Shown here: positions 25,944 to 38,795 of the stretch, one piece after another
How positions within the stretch are numbered: position 1 is the first letter of the stretch
How the letters are laid out: each line of letters starts with the position of its first letter
Assembly: GCA_011009095.1 (NCBI GenBank)
Contig: VTPC01090618.1
Coordinates: 396,118-460,117 of the forward strand
DNA from: Ignelater luminosus
Lineage: Eukaryota > Arthropoda > Insecta > Coleoptera > Elateridae
DNA length: 64,000 nucleotides
Direction of reading: 5' to 3'
Position numbers and translations under genes: made by a program
The notes under the pieces: model-generated
Databases searched by the model: none
Seen by the model: only the letters and a program-made list of their open reading frames with translations
What the model was told of the DNA's origin: nothing

Positions 25944-26690
25944 TCATTGCAAAACTTCAAGATAAACATTGTTCTGTTGGTATAGAATAGCCCCAGAATA
26001 CAAGCTAGCAACTGTCGTCTTCCTGTAAACTTCTATCTCCATACGATTTATATCTTCACAATCTACCATGAAATCAGTGAGATTCCAAGTTTCACTTTCA
26101 TCATTATCATTCTCACTATTGTTTCGGAAAACGACAGTCGTTTCTTTACAGCCAGGAACGGAATAAATAAAATTGGGGGGATTGCGACAATGTTCGATAA
26201 CAGTATTATTGAGATATACTCGCTTATACATACTGAACTTCAAATTTGCAGAGTAGCAATGCGTGCTATTGAAAAACACGGAATATGGTTCTTCATCGTG
26301 GTAGTAGAAAAAGCATTTCTAATCTCGAGCAGTGTTAAACCTGTAGGTACTCCGTGAAAAATACTTTTTCATCATTTACCTTCACCACTAGGAAAAACCA
26401 TGGAAAAACCTTAGTGAAAACAGACTCTCGAAGTTGATTTTCTCAGTTTGAAAAGTTGCCGGTCGTCGAGAATTGAAGTTCTCTATAGATTCTGGATTCG
26501 AAAATATCTTCCAACTCAAACGTTATCGAAAAGAACGTCCAATTCATAGTGTTTTGAATACGTGTTTCGTTTTGGTCACCATCCCTGTTTACATATCGAC
26601 CACCGTGAAATTCCAAAAGCACAGAGTGGAGGCGGTCCAAACTGACGTGAGGATCCTCGTACAGATGACCTTTTTCCTCTGTCTAAGTCG
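25944..26690 (-). pseudogene. Unidentified secreted/extracellular-type protein relic or multi-exon gene piece
   Basis: Two minus-strand open segments have strong protein character. The upstream one (about 26680-26443) follows an acceptor-like ACTTAGACAG and ends at a stop. The downstream one (26317-25944) begins just after an in-frame TAG and also ends at a stop. Between them other frames stay open for about 40 codons. The downstream segment, numbered from the GTG at 26279, has four cysteines (8, 31, 44, 74) and N-glycosylation sequons at 4, 24, 53 and 66. The upstream one, numbered from 26640, has sequons at 24, 33 and 62. Seven sequons in about 175 residues argue for a secretory-pathway ectodomain. 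No signal peptide or membrane segment was found and no family is recognised. It may be a gene with small introns that I mis-join, or a broken insertion of host or viral origin. Confidence 0.35.
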
Positions 26691-27099
26691 GTGGCGATAA
26701 TGATGAGGAATGGGATGAAGGTTTTGGGATGGGATGGTAGACTACGCTGTACTACTTTAGTTCATCACTCCACGTCAGCGTAGTGGTAAAGGTGATGCCA
26801 ACGTAGGTGGCGGAGGAAGAGTGTTAGAGGAATGGATCTTAAAGTCACCTGCCGATTTGAATCTGCAACAAAATGACTTCGGTGTTTTGAGGGATTGGTT
26901 TGACTCTCCATGATCGAGATCAGAACTCGAATCAACTGCTTTAGTTGACAGGATTGTGGTCCCTTCTGTCGACCTGAGAGACAATATCTATAGAATGATT
27001 TCGTCGGTTAATTAGAAGACATGGATATTCAGATTTTGGAGCGGATGAGACAGAAGATGAAACGCCAGCTTGTGGTCCGGTGTTGGGGGAGGAACAGAA
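26691..27099 (-). other. Flank of reverse-transcriptase relic, probably the same degraded element
   Basis: GC content is higher than the surroundings. The minus-strand frame 26984-26775 is open but not alignable by eye to reverse transcriptase motifs. It lies where the 3' half of the LINE relic at 27100-27420 would be expected. Confidence 0.3.
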
Positions 27100-27420
27100 A
27101 ACTGTTTATTATTCGTACCAGAAAAACAGAAATTTCATCGGATAGAAGCATGTAAAAGCTTTGTCAAAGGCACGCTCAATGTCTAGGAACATGGCCTTGA
27201 AGCATCATCTGGAGTATAAGTTCAGCATGGAGGAGAAGCACGGGGTTGGTCGATGGTGTGGTAGATCAACCTAGATGAAATCTGAATGGGTGATGTATGA
27301 ACCTGTTGACTAAGATTCTTTCGAAAACCTCTCTGAGGACATTAAGGAATGTAATACGGCGATAGGAAGTAAGATCGGTGAAGGTTTCTTGGCTTTGTCA
27401 AGTTTTAGCGCCCAACTCTG
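27100..27420 (-). pseudogene. Non-LTR retrotransposon reverse transcriptase relic
   Basis: On the minus strand one frame reads TDLTSYRRITFLNVLREVFE then RILVNRF and onward. This matches the fingers region of non-LTR reverse transcriptases, which usually reads as a SYRPI-like motif followed by KVFER. A stop and frameshift follow. Further on come LLLHAEL and then AMFLDIERAFDK, which is catalytic motif A with its Asp. The YADD box (motif C) was not found. The family usually has an ORF2 of about 900 or more residues; here only about 100 residues are legible. The clade is not resolved (Jockey, R1 or CR1 type). Confidence 0.75.
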
Positions 27421-30400
27421 CTGGGATAGCGTCAAAGAAACTTCTTACTAATTAGAATTAAATGTGCCAGAAAAATTTTATACGGAAAGTTTCTACATCC
27501 TTTCAAATAAGAAATACCGGAAAAAGGCAGATTTAGTAAAAGAGCATGACACTGTTATGTAGGAATTTTGTGGTAAACTAAGATCTCCTTGAAGATATTT
27601 TTTATAAACGGTTAAAGGAATCAATAACAATAATTGATATTTGAAAATTAACAAAACAATGATTCATAATAATACCATAAACAGACAACATTGACTGATT
27701 GTTATTGACTAAAAATGAGTAATTTGGCACCATAAGCCTCTTTGACGCAAAAGATTGCTGATGAGTTTTTATTCTCTGTTTTCTAGATAACTATGTACAC
27801 GTTTCAGCTGAGTAAGTAGCATGAAAAATCGGATAAGGAATTAGGATGTATCTTTCAACTACGAAGAGCTGTCGTTGTTTTTGCAAACTGATATTCTTTC
27901 ATCTCTGGCTCAGAAGTGCAGAACTGATTTGAAAATTAGTTTTTGAATTCTTCTTGAGCTCGAACACTTATGTTCTCGATTAGTCGTTCTGTTGTTTCTT
28001 ATCTTTTTTGTGTAAGTAGGTGCTTGTTTGGGCAATCTGTATTATATTACAAAAGGTAGTTTCTAGAATAACTTTTTGGAAAGTTCAAAAAACCGCCATT
28101 AGAATTATTTTTGTATGAAAACTGTAAAGCAACATAACAGGTTCGTGTATTTTACAGAACTAAATTGTTTTGATCAGATATTTGCTTTAAAGTTATTTTC
28201 TGTTGGTAAATCTATTATAGGAGCCAATTCAGCCGCCTGAGTAGCTCCCGTGCCCATGTATGCTGTAGCGTATCAGTGAGTTTTTGGCGTTTGCCTTATT
28301 TGTATACATCAACTACGAGAGATTATAAATCCACAACTCAGTATTTTCAGAAAATTCAATTCAACTTTTTTTTACATTGAACGCACTCAAGCTTGAAGTA
28401 TTTCCATAAGTACAGTAATACTTGCTTACTCTCTTTTCTTGCAAGTAGCTCAAGGCCATTCTCATATTTCTCTAGGGTGTTTATTTTTCGAAAAGTTATC
28501 CTGGCTGTAGGTTTGTGCTTTGTTCTGCTCTAGGTCTCTTTCAGTAGTCTACCGTCAGGCTTTTTCCTTCACCATGCTGCTTGCAGCGGTCTAAGATGGC
28601 TCTTATCCAAACCCGATGAACAGTGAAAAATTACATTTTAAAAATCCCTCGCAAGCTCAAAGAAGCTACGTAAATAGTAATGCCAACTTGCTCAAAGAAA
28701 GTAAAATCTAAAACAATCGTGTTCGTATGATAACGTTACGGTATGGCGACACAGAAATGTCTTCATTTATGCATACAAGATTCATTTTAAAAATACAATC
28801 GAAGGATGTAACTAACGTTTTGTAAAATAACTAAAATAGAGAAGGTAAGAAATGAGAGTTATCGTTTCAATTGTTGCAACTTAACCAGCTGCTAGAAGTT
28901 AGCTGCACTGTTACGATGTTCTCATGCTTCTGGTAAAAAGAGAGATTGACATAAAGGGTAACAACCATGATTCCATCAATTACTTGCAAGCTTTGATTAA
29001 TTCTTGTGATTTCTCTATTGATTGACTTACAAATAATGGTTGTGAGAAAAGAATTAGCTTGGTCTTTGATCGCAATTTTGATCAGATTACAGTGCAGCCT
29101 CTAATAAAGCTTTTTGCACATTCTGAAGTGGATCACAATGCTAGACCACTCACTTTGAAACCAAACTTGAGTTCAGCTAGTGATAGATTAATTAAGCTAA
29201 GTTCTAGACGGTAGAATTATCTGATTATGTTGCCTGTAAACTGACTAGGACATTGGTCTTTTTATTTACTGTTATGCTACTACAATGAGCAGTAGAACAG
29301 AATAACTTGACCTGATTTCTGTGAATTAGATCGTCTAAAGAACAATAATACTCTAGAAATGTTCCATCTATAGGTATGAATTTTGCAAACTGTGACATAG
29401 GTTTTCCAAATAAAACTGTATTTAATTTTTGTCTTCAACTAAAGAAATAAATAGAGAAAAGAACGACTATAGCATTGAAGTTACATTTACTGAGAGATGT
29501 TAGTGATTTTTCGAAATTAATCAGAAGTTATCTTGGTAGCAGTCAGTGCAAAGTTTAACCGATTCATAAGATTCACTCCACAGTTTTCAAATTGATCGCA
29601 TGCATCAATCCTGGAGCTGTCCAATCAAACCTGAGAAAAAGTTGGAAAGGGTTGGCATTAGATTTATAAAATCTGTTCCTACAGGTCTTCTCCCCATACC
29701 AATCAAGCAAACCCATTCAAGATTTAATCGAAATCTTTCAAGCTTGAATATTGGTAGAGTTTTAACTAAAATTATTATTACTGAAGTAAAGTAGCGGTAA
29801 CTACTCAATTGGGACAGAAATACAAGACAGGTTTAGGAGTATTTGCGATAATATGCACTGGGGTATTTTTTATTATTACAGTGGAATGCGTTTAGTTGTA
29901 AATCTCGCAGTATTGGCCAATGTAAGCCAAATGGTTGTGTGACTAATTTATAACTACTACTATTTGGTTACTTCCTTTTTTGTTTGTTTTTTGTCCGCTG
30001 TCCCGTCTTTGTATAAAGATTATTTTGATTTTTTGGGCGAGGATTTACAACTAAATATAATGTAATAAGCCTAAATGATCTTGCTTATTACTTTACCTTT
30101 TCTAGAAGCTACTCATGCTGTTAGTTGGTCACACGTAATTAAATATAATGTGACAATAGATTTGCAGCAATAAGGCATTGTCTATAGTTATTTGTTGATA
30201 TTCTCTTCAATTTTGTAGTCTTAATTTCGATAGTGGGCCTTTATATAATGAAGTTCTGATTTTTTTTTTGGAATTAGGGGTAAAATTAAAATTTCTAATT
30301 GAATTATTTAAAAGTGATCATTGATTTAAATTTGTAGCATTGTGTAACGTAGTAAGTCCGATCTGTTTGCATTATTTGTCATTGTCGCTAATTCTCATTA

Positions 30401-31967
30401 TTAAAAGAGTGAATTCCCAATACGCTTCCGCAAAAAGATCTATAAAAACTAATCTGGAGGATTTTGAAGGATCTAATAGCATATCAACATAAGAGCTATT
30501 TATAGTGTTATGTATTAGGCAAGTTGATTTCCTAATTTGTTTATTTACATGAATTAATAAGTTAATTAGTTATGCCTACTCTGTTTTTATTTATCTTTTT
30601 TCCTTGTTTCCTGTTTTTATAATACACACGTCTTTCTCCAGCAACGAATTAAAAGGCGGATGATAACGTTTTGTAATTAATAGATTATGAACATAAATCA
30701 ATTTAAAATTTGCGAGGAATTTGTGGTTGCATTCCCAAATAAATAAAAAAGGTAGAAAGAAGATAACAATAAAAACAAAAAAGAGTTACACGGTAAACAT
30801 TAAAAGTTTCATAAAAAAAGCTTGAGAACATACTACAACTGCATCACAAATACAAAAGGAACGGTACTATTATTTAATTATTTAATTACGGCGGTATCAA
30901 AATTGACTTTAATTTCTTCTTTAACATACAATAAAAAGGCAGCAAAAGATTTGCTCGTCACGATTTTTAACCAGTTCCTTGATTGTCTTACACAAATAGA
31001 TAATTAATTTATTATCTGCTCTTTTGTACATAATAAAGATAATGTTAAATTTAATTGTGCAGTGAAAGTATATGAAAAGCGTTTCATTATTACTATTACC
31101 ATTCGAGATAATTGTTAATTTTGAAAAGAAATGAGATGAAACAATGCAAAACGAAAAAAGAAACAAGGAAAAGGAGGGACCGCACACATTTTATATTAGG
31201 CACATTATAAATCATTATTGCAACCTTCTTTTTTCAAAGCAATAAAACGCTCCAATTTATATTAATTTAAAATAATAAAAACTAAAAACCTACACCTGAA
31301 ATACAGGAAGTTGCAAATCTTGAGGTTTTATTTCATCTATAAATTTCGTATACTTAACATATTATTCTGATAAAGTTATTTTATCTACGGCGTTGTGTTA
31401 AAATAATGTGGGTATGAATGTTATGGCTAATTTTAAAACAAGTACAAATTACCTCTGTAGATAGACATGCTTGTGAAGCCAGGACAAGTAATGAGAGTTT
31501 ACAAAAGGTTCCATTTAATACAGGTGCGTTAAAAAGTTTTCTAATATAAGTAATAATTCAATATTATTGTAGAACTATAAACTTTTTTGTTTGCCAAATT
31601 AAGGCTAACACCATCAGGATTTAAATCTTAAATAATTCAGAACAGTAAAGCTGCGACTTTGAAATCATTCTTCAATTACTTACTCAATCATCAACAAGTT
31701 AAAATATTTGTATTTTGGATCTTTATCACATCGTAACATTAATTATAATTATCTGCGTTTTCATACGTATCAGTCACATTTGGACAGCCATTCCATGATT
31801 CCATACCAAACGATCTAAATAATTGAATTTTATTTTATATGTTTGTTTAGTTTTTTCAAATTTGGGTTATCAGCTATTTCTCTAAAGGTATAATTAAAAA
31901 CTGGTAATATGATCAATATGATCATATCTTTCCTGATTTTAGGTTGAAAGATTTTTTGAAATATCGA
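27421..31967. other. AT-rich non-coding stretch
   Basis: No gene or repeat was recognised. The overlapping ORFs at 29600-29794 (+) and 29605-29808 (minus) are mirror images of each other, and neither has a recognisable domain. Confidence 0.5.
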
Positions 31968-32055
31968 AATTTCTTGTCTTGCCTTGATTTCTAAATGCTA
32001 ATTCTTGTCTTGAAATCAAAATAAAACCAGACAAGGACGAGACAAGAAGAAGAAA
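31968..32055. repeat. ~88-bp imperfect foldback
   Basis: ATTTCTTGTCTTGCCTTG (31969-31986) pairs with CAAGGACGAGACAAGAAG and the following AAGAAAT (32032-32055). A second TTCTTGTCTTG lies in the loop. It is probably a small MITE remnant. Confidence 0.55.
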
Positions 32056-32153
32056 TGTATGAAACACTAGTTCCTGCTTCAAGTATATCCTATCTGGTTT
32101 CTTGTGTTAGATACAGAACTAGATCATTTTTATCTAAAAAAAAAAACTTGTAT

Positions 32154-32351
32154 CTAAAAGAAAGCTGAACTGATTCCGATTTTGTCTGAATCGAGTTTTT
32201 GGAAGCTTGCTTTAGCTGCGAGGAGTTTCATTGTCCCTCTCAAAACTTCTTTGTGATCATAATGTTTTTCTGATTCTTTCTGCTTGCAGAAACTTTTATC
32301 TTTAGCTAACCAATAATATGTGGATGTGTCATCGTCGTCGTCGTCATCACT
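32154..32351 (-). CDS. Candidate 3'-terminal exon or small ORF, unknown
   Basis: On the minus strand an acceptor-like TGTTTACAG precedes position 32351. From there an open frame of 65 codons reads SDDDDDDD, then TSTYYWLAKDKSFCKQ, and on to a TAG stop. Charged and lysine-rich residues and several near-consensus codons give it some protein character, but part of the acidic run is just the GTC/GAC microsatellite at 32329-32345. No domain was recognised, no partner exon was found, and no AATAAA follows closely. The call is a weak hypothesis. Confidence 0.18.
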   Translation of the reverse strand, partial: SDDDDDDDTSTYYWLAKDKSFCKQKESEKHYDHKEVLRGTMKLLAAKASFQKLDSDKIGISSAFF

Positions 32352-32381
32352 CTGTAAACACATGAACCTGAGATGACGCAA

Positions 32382-35300
32382 CGCGACATAAGCAGACTAG
32401 GGTACTGCTATCCAGAAGAGACATGTCCCTACAGGTTCACATTCGTACACATAATTTCACATTTAGAATTTAGTCTTTACAGTCAAAAATACCATGTATT
32501 AGAACTTTATTTTAATACCGAAGGCATTTACCCACTTACCTAACGCGCACAGGCTTGGTCTAACACGCACCCTATGTTCAATTTAAATCGATGGAAACCT
32601 TGTTGACGTAAACCTTTTAATATCTATTTTCTCAAAAGGTATTTACCATCAACATCTAGTATTATTTTATCATTCAACAATATTGAAGTTGTTGACATTG
32701 TTGTTTGCAAGAACGTTCGACACATCTTTGTCTGTATTTTCCCATTCTTGTTTCACTCTTTTATTTATTCGATGATAAACTTGAAACTGCAGTTTTGCAT
32801 ACGATTCTTATGTAGGTAACCTGCAATATTGGTGCAGACACCGAGTAAGAGAACCAGATAGCCCGCAATTCGACGTTCAGGTGTTCTTACTTTAACACTT
32901 TTTACAATACATTTTCGATTGTCCAAAATTTTGAACCAGATTGCAAAAGATCCTCTATTTATGCATCTTTAATTTATAATGTGTAAGTCACAAGTGGGTT
33001 TTTTGTGCAGAAAATCCAAAATATCGCGATTTCTTATGAAACATGCTGTATAATCTTCTTCGATATTCCTAAATGAAATAGGTCAAAATGAATCACACGA
33101 TATGGTACTCACTCCTAATCAGCAATAACAAGTCATCATATATCAGTCAGTAACGTATGGATATGGAACATCTTGTTTATCGATTGCTGTAATTCTTTCT
33201 TCAGATATCCACGGACACACATCTTCAACTGTTTGAAATCATTCGATTATCTCCGGTCTTTCTCAAATCTGACAATTAAGTTGACCGTTTCTGAGGTAGG
33301 GTCATACACTTTTTTGCAGCTAATAGTTTGAAATATTCAAAGAAATTGATTTTGCGATTGTGGTCAACTACAATGGTTCAAGACTGGTTAAAATTTGGTT
33401 TTCCAAAATATATAGATGAAGAAACAATTGAAGATCATCCGAACTAGGTTCATCTGTTATATCATCTAATATCATTCACGACAAGAAAGTCCTATCTCGA
33501 TGAGTCGTTTCGTTCCGGAAATAAACCGAGAAAAGACGTCCCTTGCGTATAGCGGGAAGTGGGGATGAGAAAACAGAAGAAATTTGAACTGCAACTGTAC
33601 CGACCCCCTTACGAAGCATCGCATCATCGTGACACGTATTCGAGCCTTGCAACAACCGGTGAATATTTTGGATTTTTTGGTCTAAATCGGCCATTGCGTT
33701 TTGCTTTTTACCAGAAAACTTCTGCATGGAAAAATTGTGTGGAGGTCTCTTATTTACAAATCCGCAGGTACCGAGTGTTTACCTCTTTTCGCTATAGAGA
33801 GAATTGTAAGGATAGTTACAAATAGGAAATATGAACTGTTTCAAGACTTATTTGAATTTTGATTATATGGAGTACTGAATCATAGCACATGCTACATACT
33901 ATGAGGGCTGCATTGGTTGTGGAACGCTATCCAATAATGATCTAAATCGTATGAAAAGGTGTTGTGACGACAAACATGAAGTTATACCAAATTAATACAT
34001 GCAGAGATTTCAGCTTTCGCTGGCTTAATTGGAAAAGCAGTGTTACGGATTATCGCAGGTGTGGGTTTGAAGAACTGATTTTTCTATATGTATCTTTCTA
34101 TTATAAATTTACTAAAAATTTAATATTAGCTGTTGGTTAGTTTATCATTATTTTGACTAGAATTTTAAAAATCCAAAATTAGAAATGTTTGGTCATCATC
34201 TTGACCATTATTGACCATTTCTGGCATGCCTTCAAATCTTAATTTTAGTTAAAAGATATAAAAATTAAAGAATTGAAAATGTCTAAATAGTCTTATATCG
34301 ACTATTTTTAGGTTTGTAGTTTCAAAACTCAAAGACAAAAAAGTTTTGATAATTTTTAGGGATCATAACTCCACCGTTTTGGCTGTCAAAAACAGCTTTT
34401 ATTAGTTTTAGCCGAATCCATTGTTGCGCATAGAAGTGTGAAATCGACGCCAGAAAGATGTCTCCGTGTTCCCATTCCGTTTTCCTTTCTTATGGTTCTA
34501 CCGTCTTGACCGGTTTTGAGTTGCGCTGACTGCAGGTCATTCATTCATGTCCTGTGGAGGAATGCGGAGTTAGTCCGCAACGAACTTCACCACCACAGTA
34601 CAGTGAACTAAAATAAATACGGGGCATCATATGTTTTTAAAAAGCTGTTGATTCGAGATTTATTCTTTGTTCAGGTAAATACTCTTTATTAAGTCAAGTA
34701 GGGCCATAAAACATAACAATAAAGAGTATAGTTTTACTTAAACTGAAGGCAGATTTACAAAGGGTAATTTTAAAACCATGATATGCCTCGTATTTATTTT
34801 GGTTCACTGTACATGCGCATGATGACGTGGTCATACGAAGAGCCTTATGTACTCTAACCAAACAACTATCATTGGCCAACCCTTGTACCATCAAGGATCC
34901 ATATGATGGTTGATTATGATGTATATTCTGTCTGTCGTTAACATCTCCACCAAACAGATGCTTTCCATTATAGTGGTGCTTCCAACCAGTCCGATTTCAC
35001 CAGACCATGGATTGCTTACAACGCTGTCGCAATATGCTGCCTTCTATACAGCTGATATCTTACATTTTTCTACACCAACAAAGCCGCCGAAACTCTGCAC
35101 CTGGATGTTCTTACCACCTACACCGCTGCTCCACACGATAAAAGTAGCCACAATCTGAACAATAGCCTGCTGCTGCATCACGCCGCCAAGACATGTGGGA
35201 ACAACCACATACAGTTGATCTGCGCTTAGCCGCTTCTGTTGAATAACAAAATAAATAAGTCTGGTTTTTCAGATCGATTGTTTAGGCTTTTCAAAAGTTT

Positions 35301-36439
35301 TTCAGAGTAATGAGACTTTCTTCAGCCTAATTGGGCTTTTCGAGATGATCGTGTTACTCCAGTTTTGTCAAAAATGTTATGGATTTCTTTTTGGCCTGGA
35401 CCAGGTCAATAATATTTTAGTAAGATCGAGTGGATCTAAAGATTCCAGTCCATAGAGGGTTGTAATACTCTTTGAAATCATAATTATCATTTGTATGGAT
35501 TTACATGGATGACTGATGAATCCAATCAAAACAAGGAAAAAAGAGAACGTGACGATAATAGATATAATGGTTACAGGCCGTTGAGATAAAGATAGAAAAG
35601 TGATAAAGGGATATTACAATAATTACCAAAGCAGGTGAAGTTTTTTAGTAAATGGCTTGCTACAGTAGACGCCTGAGAAAACAGTAAGTGACTGTTCTAC
35701 TTTGGTCATCAGCAAACAGAGATTTCTGCCGTGTTTAAGAAATATTTTTGTTTGCTTTTCTTCCATTTGAAACCATAACGCTTTTAGAAGTCAAAGTTGC
35801 AACAAGCACCAGAATGTATAATAAACCATTTTTTGTATTATTGGCGAACTTGTTAGTCTGCTTCTACACCTAATCAGTACCATAAACTACTGGATTCAAC
35901 GACAGATTATTTTGATTAATTGCCAATATTTTTTACCTTAATAGCTTTTAATTAACTTCATTTTATTATTATGAACTGTTAGCAGATAATATTTATTAGA
36001 TTATTTAGGGATATTACTACTACGCAATAATATTTGATCAATATAACCCAAAACAAAAAACCAAACAAGTTGCTACTTAGAGATTAAAATTTTATACCTA
36101 TCCGATTGAAATAACGATACCTAAGAACGTCCAGAAGCATTTTCTTATGACATTTCCGACCAAAAAAAAGGTGGATGACACACGTTAAAAGTTAATAACC
36201 GTAACGTATATAAAAACCGGAGGTGGTCCTTCCTAATAATTTAAATCCGCATAAAACGTGACTGTTTATAATAAAATTCAATAAACAAATTCATATAACT
36301 GTGACTATATAGACAAGTTTTACGGCCACTTTTATACATTTAAAAAGCGTTAATAAGCCGGGATAACCTCCGAATAATAAGTCGGTAGCAGTCGGCGCGC
36401 CAGAATCTCATTAACACTTCGGTGCTAACCAGAAAATAT
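32382..36439. other. Mostly AT-rich stretch, GC-raised near 33480-33720 and 34900-35240
   Basis: At 34930-35240 the composition is protein-like and several frames on both strands stay open (for example ORF 34910-35158, +), yet no family could be recognised. At 33476-33825 overlapping ORFs on both strands are also unassigned. These may be old transposon pieces. The rest is featureless. Confidence 0.4.
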
Positions 36440-36661
36440 TTACAAGGGTCGCCGGTCGTCGTCGTCGCCACAACCCTTTATAAAACGGAAAAGTCGAGTC
36501 GTATGTTTACCTGAAATCTTGTCGGCTTCATGCATGGGAGGTCCAGGTGATATAATGCACGCGTCAGTGTAAAATGCAAAAAGAACATGAAAATGCTTTG
36601 CTGTTGACTGATGAGCGATGACATCTTGGCGCTTTGCCACTTGGTACATTTGGAGATCCAT
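36440..36661 (-). CDS. Candidate 73-codon small ORF behind a TATA box, unknown
   Basis: The minus-strand ATG at 36661 opens MDLQMYQVAKRQDVIAHQ and runs 73 codons to a stop ending at 36440, with a C-terminal GDDDDRR run. A TATAAAA lies 46 bp upstream of the ATG. A consensus-like donor CAG|GTAAAC at 36511/36510 would alternatively make 36661-36511 a first coding exon of 50 codons plus one base. GC content is well above the flanks. There is no signal peptide, membrane segment or recognised domain. It could be a real small gene, the first exon of a larger minus-strand gene, or a promoter/enhancer island with a chance ORF. Confidence 0.28.
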   Translation of the reverse strand: MDLQMYQVAKRQDVIAHQSTAKHFHVLFAFYTDACIISPGPPMHEADKISGKHTTRLFRFIKGCGDDDDRRPL

Positions 36662-36706
36662 ATTTAATTGTTTGGATGGACAATGCAAGATGTTTGTTTC
36701 TGCCGG

Positions 36707-36713
36707 TTTTATA
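36707..36713 (-). promoter_or_regulatory. Candidate TATA box
   Basis: TATAAAA on the minus strand is followed about 30 bp later by a GCATTG word resembling an initiator and then by the ATG at 36661. It is a plausible core promoter for the small ORF. Confidence 0.3.
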
Positions 36714-36720
36714 ACGTTAT

Positions 36721-38795
36721 AAATTTTAAGATGGGAAATTTCTTACCCTAATTAAATTATAAACTATTTCTTTATACTCATAAATATGTAAATGTGTAAC
36801 AGAAATTAAGACGTAACAATATCATCGTTCTCTTAAAAGTAGACAGTAGACACGACCACACCGGGCATAAATTTACATATAAATACGATATCATCTCAAC
36901 GATAAGGAATTCTTACCTCACACAATCAACTTATCAGATTTTGTTGGACATAGACATGTGTTAATTATGAAAGAAATTCAGTGACTTTAGACTTTTTAAT
37001 AAAGACAACTTCTGTTGGATTAAAAAGAAAAATGTTACTTAAAATTTAAATGTATGCTTACAGAAGAGGATTTCTTGTATTAAAATAAAAGTAGCTCATA
37101 CAAAAGTATGTGAAAAGTGACTGGAAGTAAAAAATCGATTTGTTTTAAAGATCAAGCATATAAATCTTGTAATGTAACGGGAGCAAAATTCTGTAAAATC
37201 GACATTAATTTAAACTGAGGAAAAGTGGGTAATAATATTTTAAAAATATCTTTAAAGGTGCGAAATGTAGGTTTTAAAAATTGCATATTGGTAAAAGTTT
37301 GTTTAGATAAGTTATATTAATTGAGATATAAAAGTAACACGTTTTTTGACAAATTCGTGTACTCAAAATTTAGTTTTAATTAAAACTTGAATTTAAAAAA
37401 AATAAGAAAATTTGTCAGACGAGAATAAATTTATTAATCGTGAATGGGGAATTAATTTAAAATTGTTTAGAAGTAACAGTTTATAAACAAACCTACATTT
37501 CGCTTGAGACACAACATTTAAATTTGTGTCCTAGTCATAACAGCATGTCAGAAAGGAAAATACTTGGGACAATTATTAAGTTGATTTTGAATGGAATTTT
37601 TGTAAATTTCAAGTAATTCGCAGCTCTAGATTAATCTCTGGATATTTATACTGAATGTAAAAACCAATTTAGTATTTTCTACTTGCCAAAGCTGCATTTC
37701 ACGTACGCAGGTCTTATTATTATATTGTTGTTTTTTATTGTAGTTGTTACGATTTTAAATCTTAGTACAAAATTCAGTGCAATATCCTATGGTTTCTGAT
37801 TTTTTTTTACTAAATTTCCTGTTTTGCTCCTCTTTAGTTACTTTCTGGTATTTTATAAAATTTGCTTGAATCATTTTGGTGAACTTCAAAATATTCGTAA
37901 ATTTTACAAACTCATCAGATTTTATACATTGTTTTACTCTTTGTCTTCGCTACAACTCTTTTTGGCAACTTTTTGTCTGCTTATTTTGGCTCATTTTGGC
38001 TCATTTTGGCTAACCAACCTTCCAATATTTGGACAGATTTTATAGGCGCTGAGCAAATTTTTAATTTTGCCCAATTGCTATATTTGCACACTTTTATCAT
38101 TGCTATGCTGGCTGTTACCGTACGATAGTGGAAGTTGTGAAGAGAATGTTTTTCCTCTTTTTAGGCACCTCTAAGGTAATTTTCTTACTGAAAACGGAGA
38201 TTTCGAACTTCCTTTTAGATTTCGCAAGATCACAAGACTAGCTGTGTACCGCAGCATTCTATCTTACAAATGCAAAAACAGTTTTTAATCAGACGTGAAC
38301 ATCTTTGATAAGCCGCTTATAGTAACCAAGAATCAATTTAATATTTAATCATCTCGGTTAGCTAGTTTGAACTCAATTTGTGATTATTAAATATCAAGAA
38401 ATCCATCATTGTAATGAGACAGTCTATTATAATGTTTCTTGTGTCTGTGAAGACCATTACCAAAACCTAGAATTTTATCTATGGGAATAGACAGCTTAAT
38501 AGCGATGTAGGGCTCCACACTTTGTAACATTTCTTAGTTAAAATTATTAATAACATTTACTTTTAAGAATATGACGTCACGCCCTAGACTTTCGCAAGAA
38601 AAGGTTTTGCTATTTGTCACTTAATCCCTTTCAAACGTACTTTAATATTTCTTTAGAAATATTCTATACGTTTACTCATTGTAAATTTTCATAGAAAAAG
38701 AATACAGACAATGAAGTAATTCTTTTTAAACTACCGCAATGTTTCTTTGAGTTAATATTAAAGGTAAAGAATTTTGCTTTTGTCTATTCCTCTAA
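36721..38795. other. AT-rich non-coding stretch
   Basis: Nothing was recognised except a short tandem run of TTTTGGCTCA-like units at 37983-38012. Confidence 0.5.
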
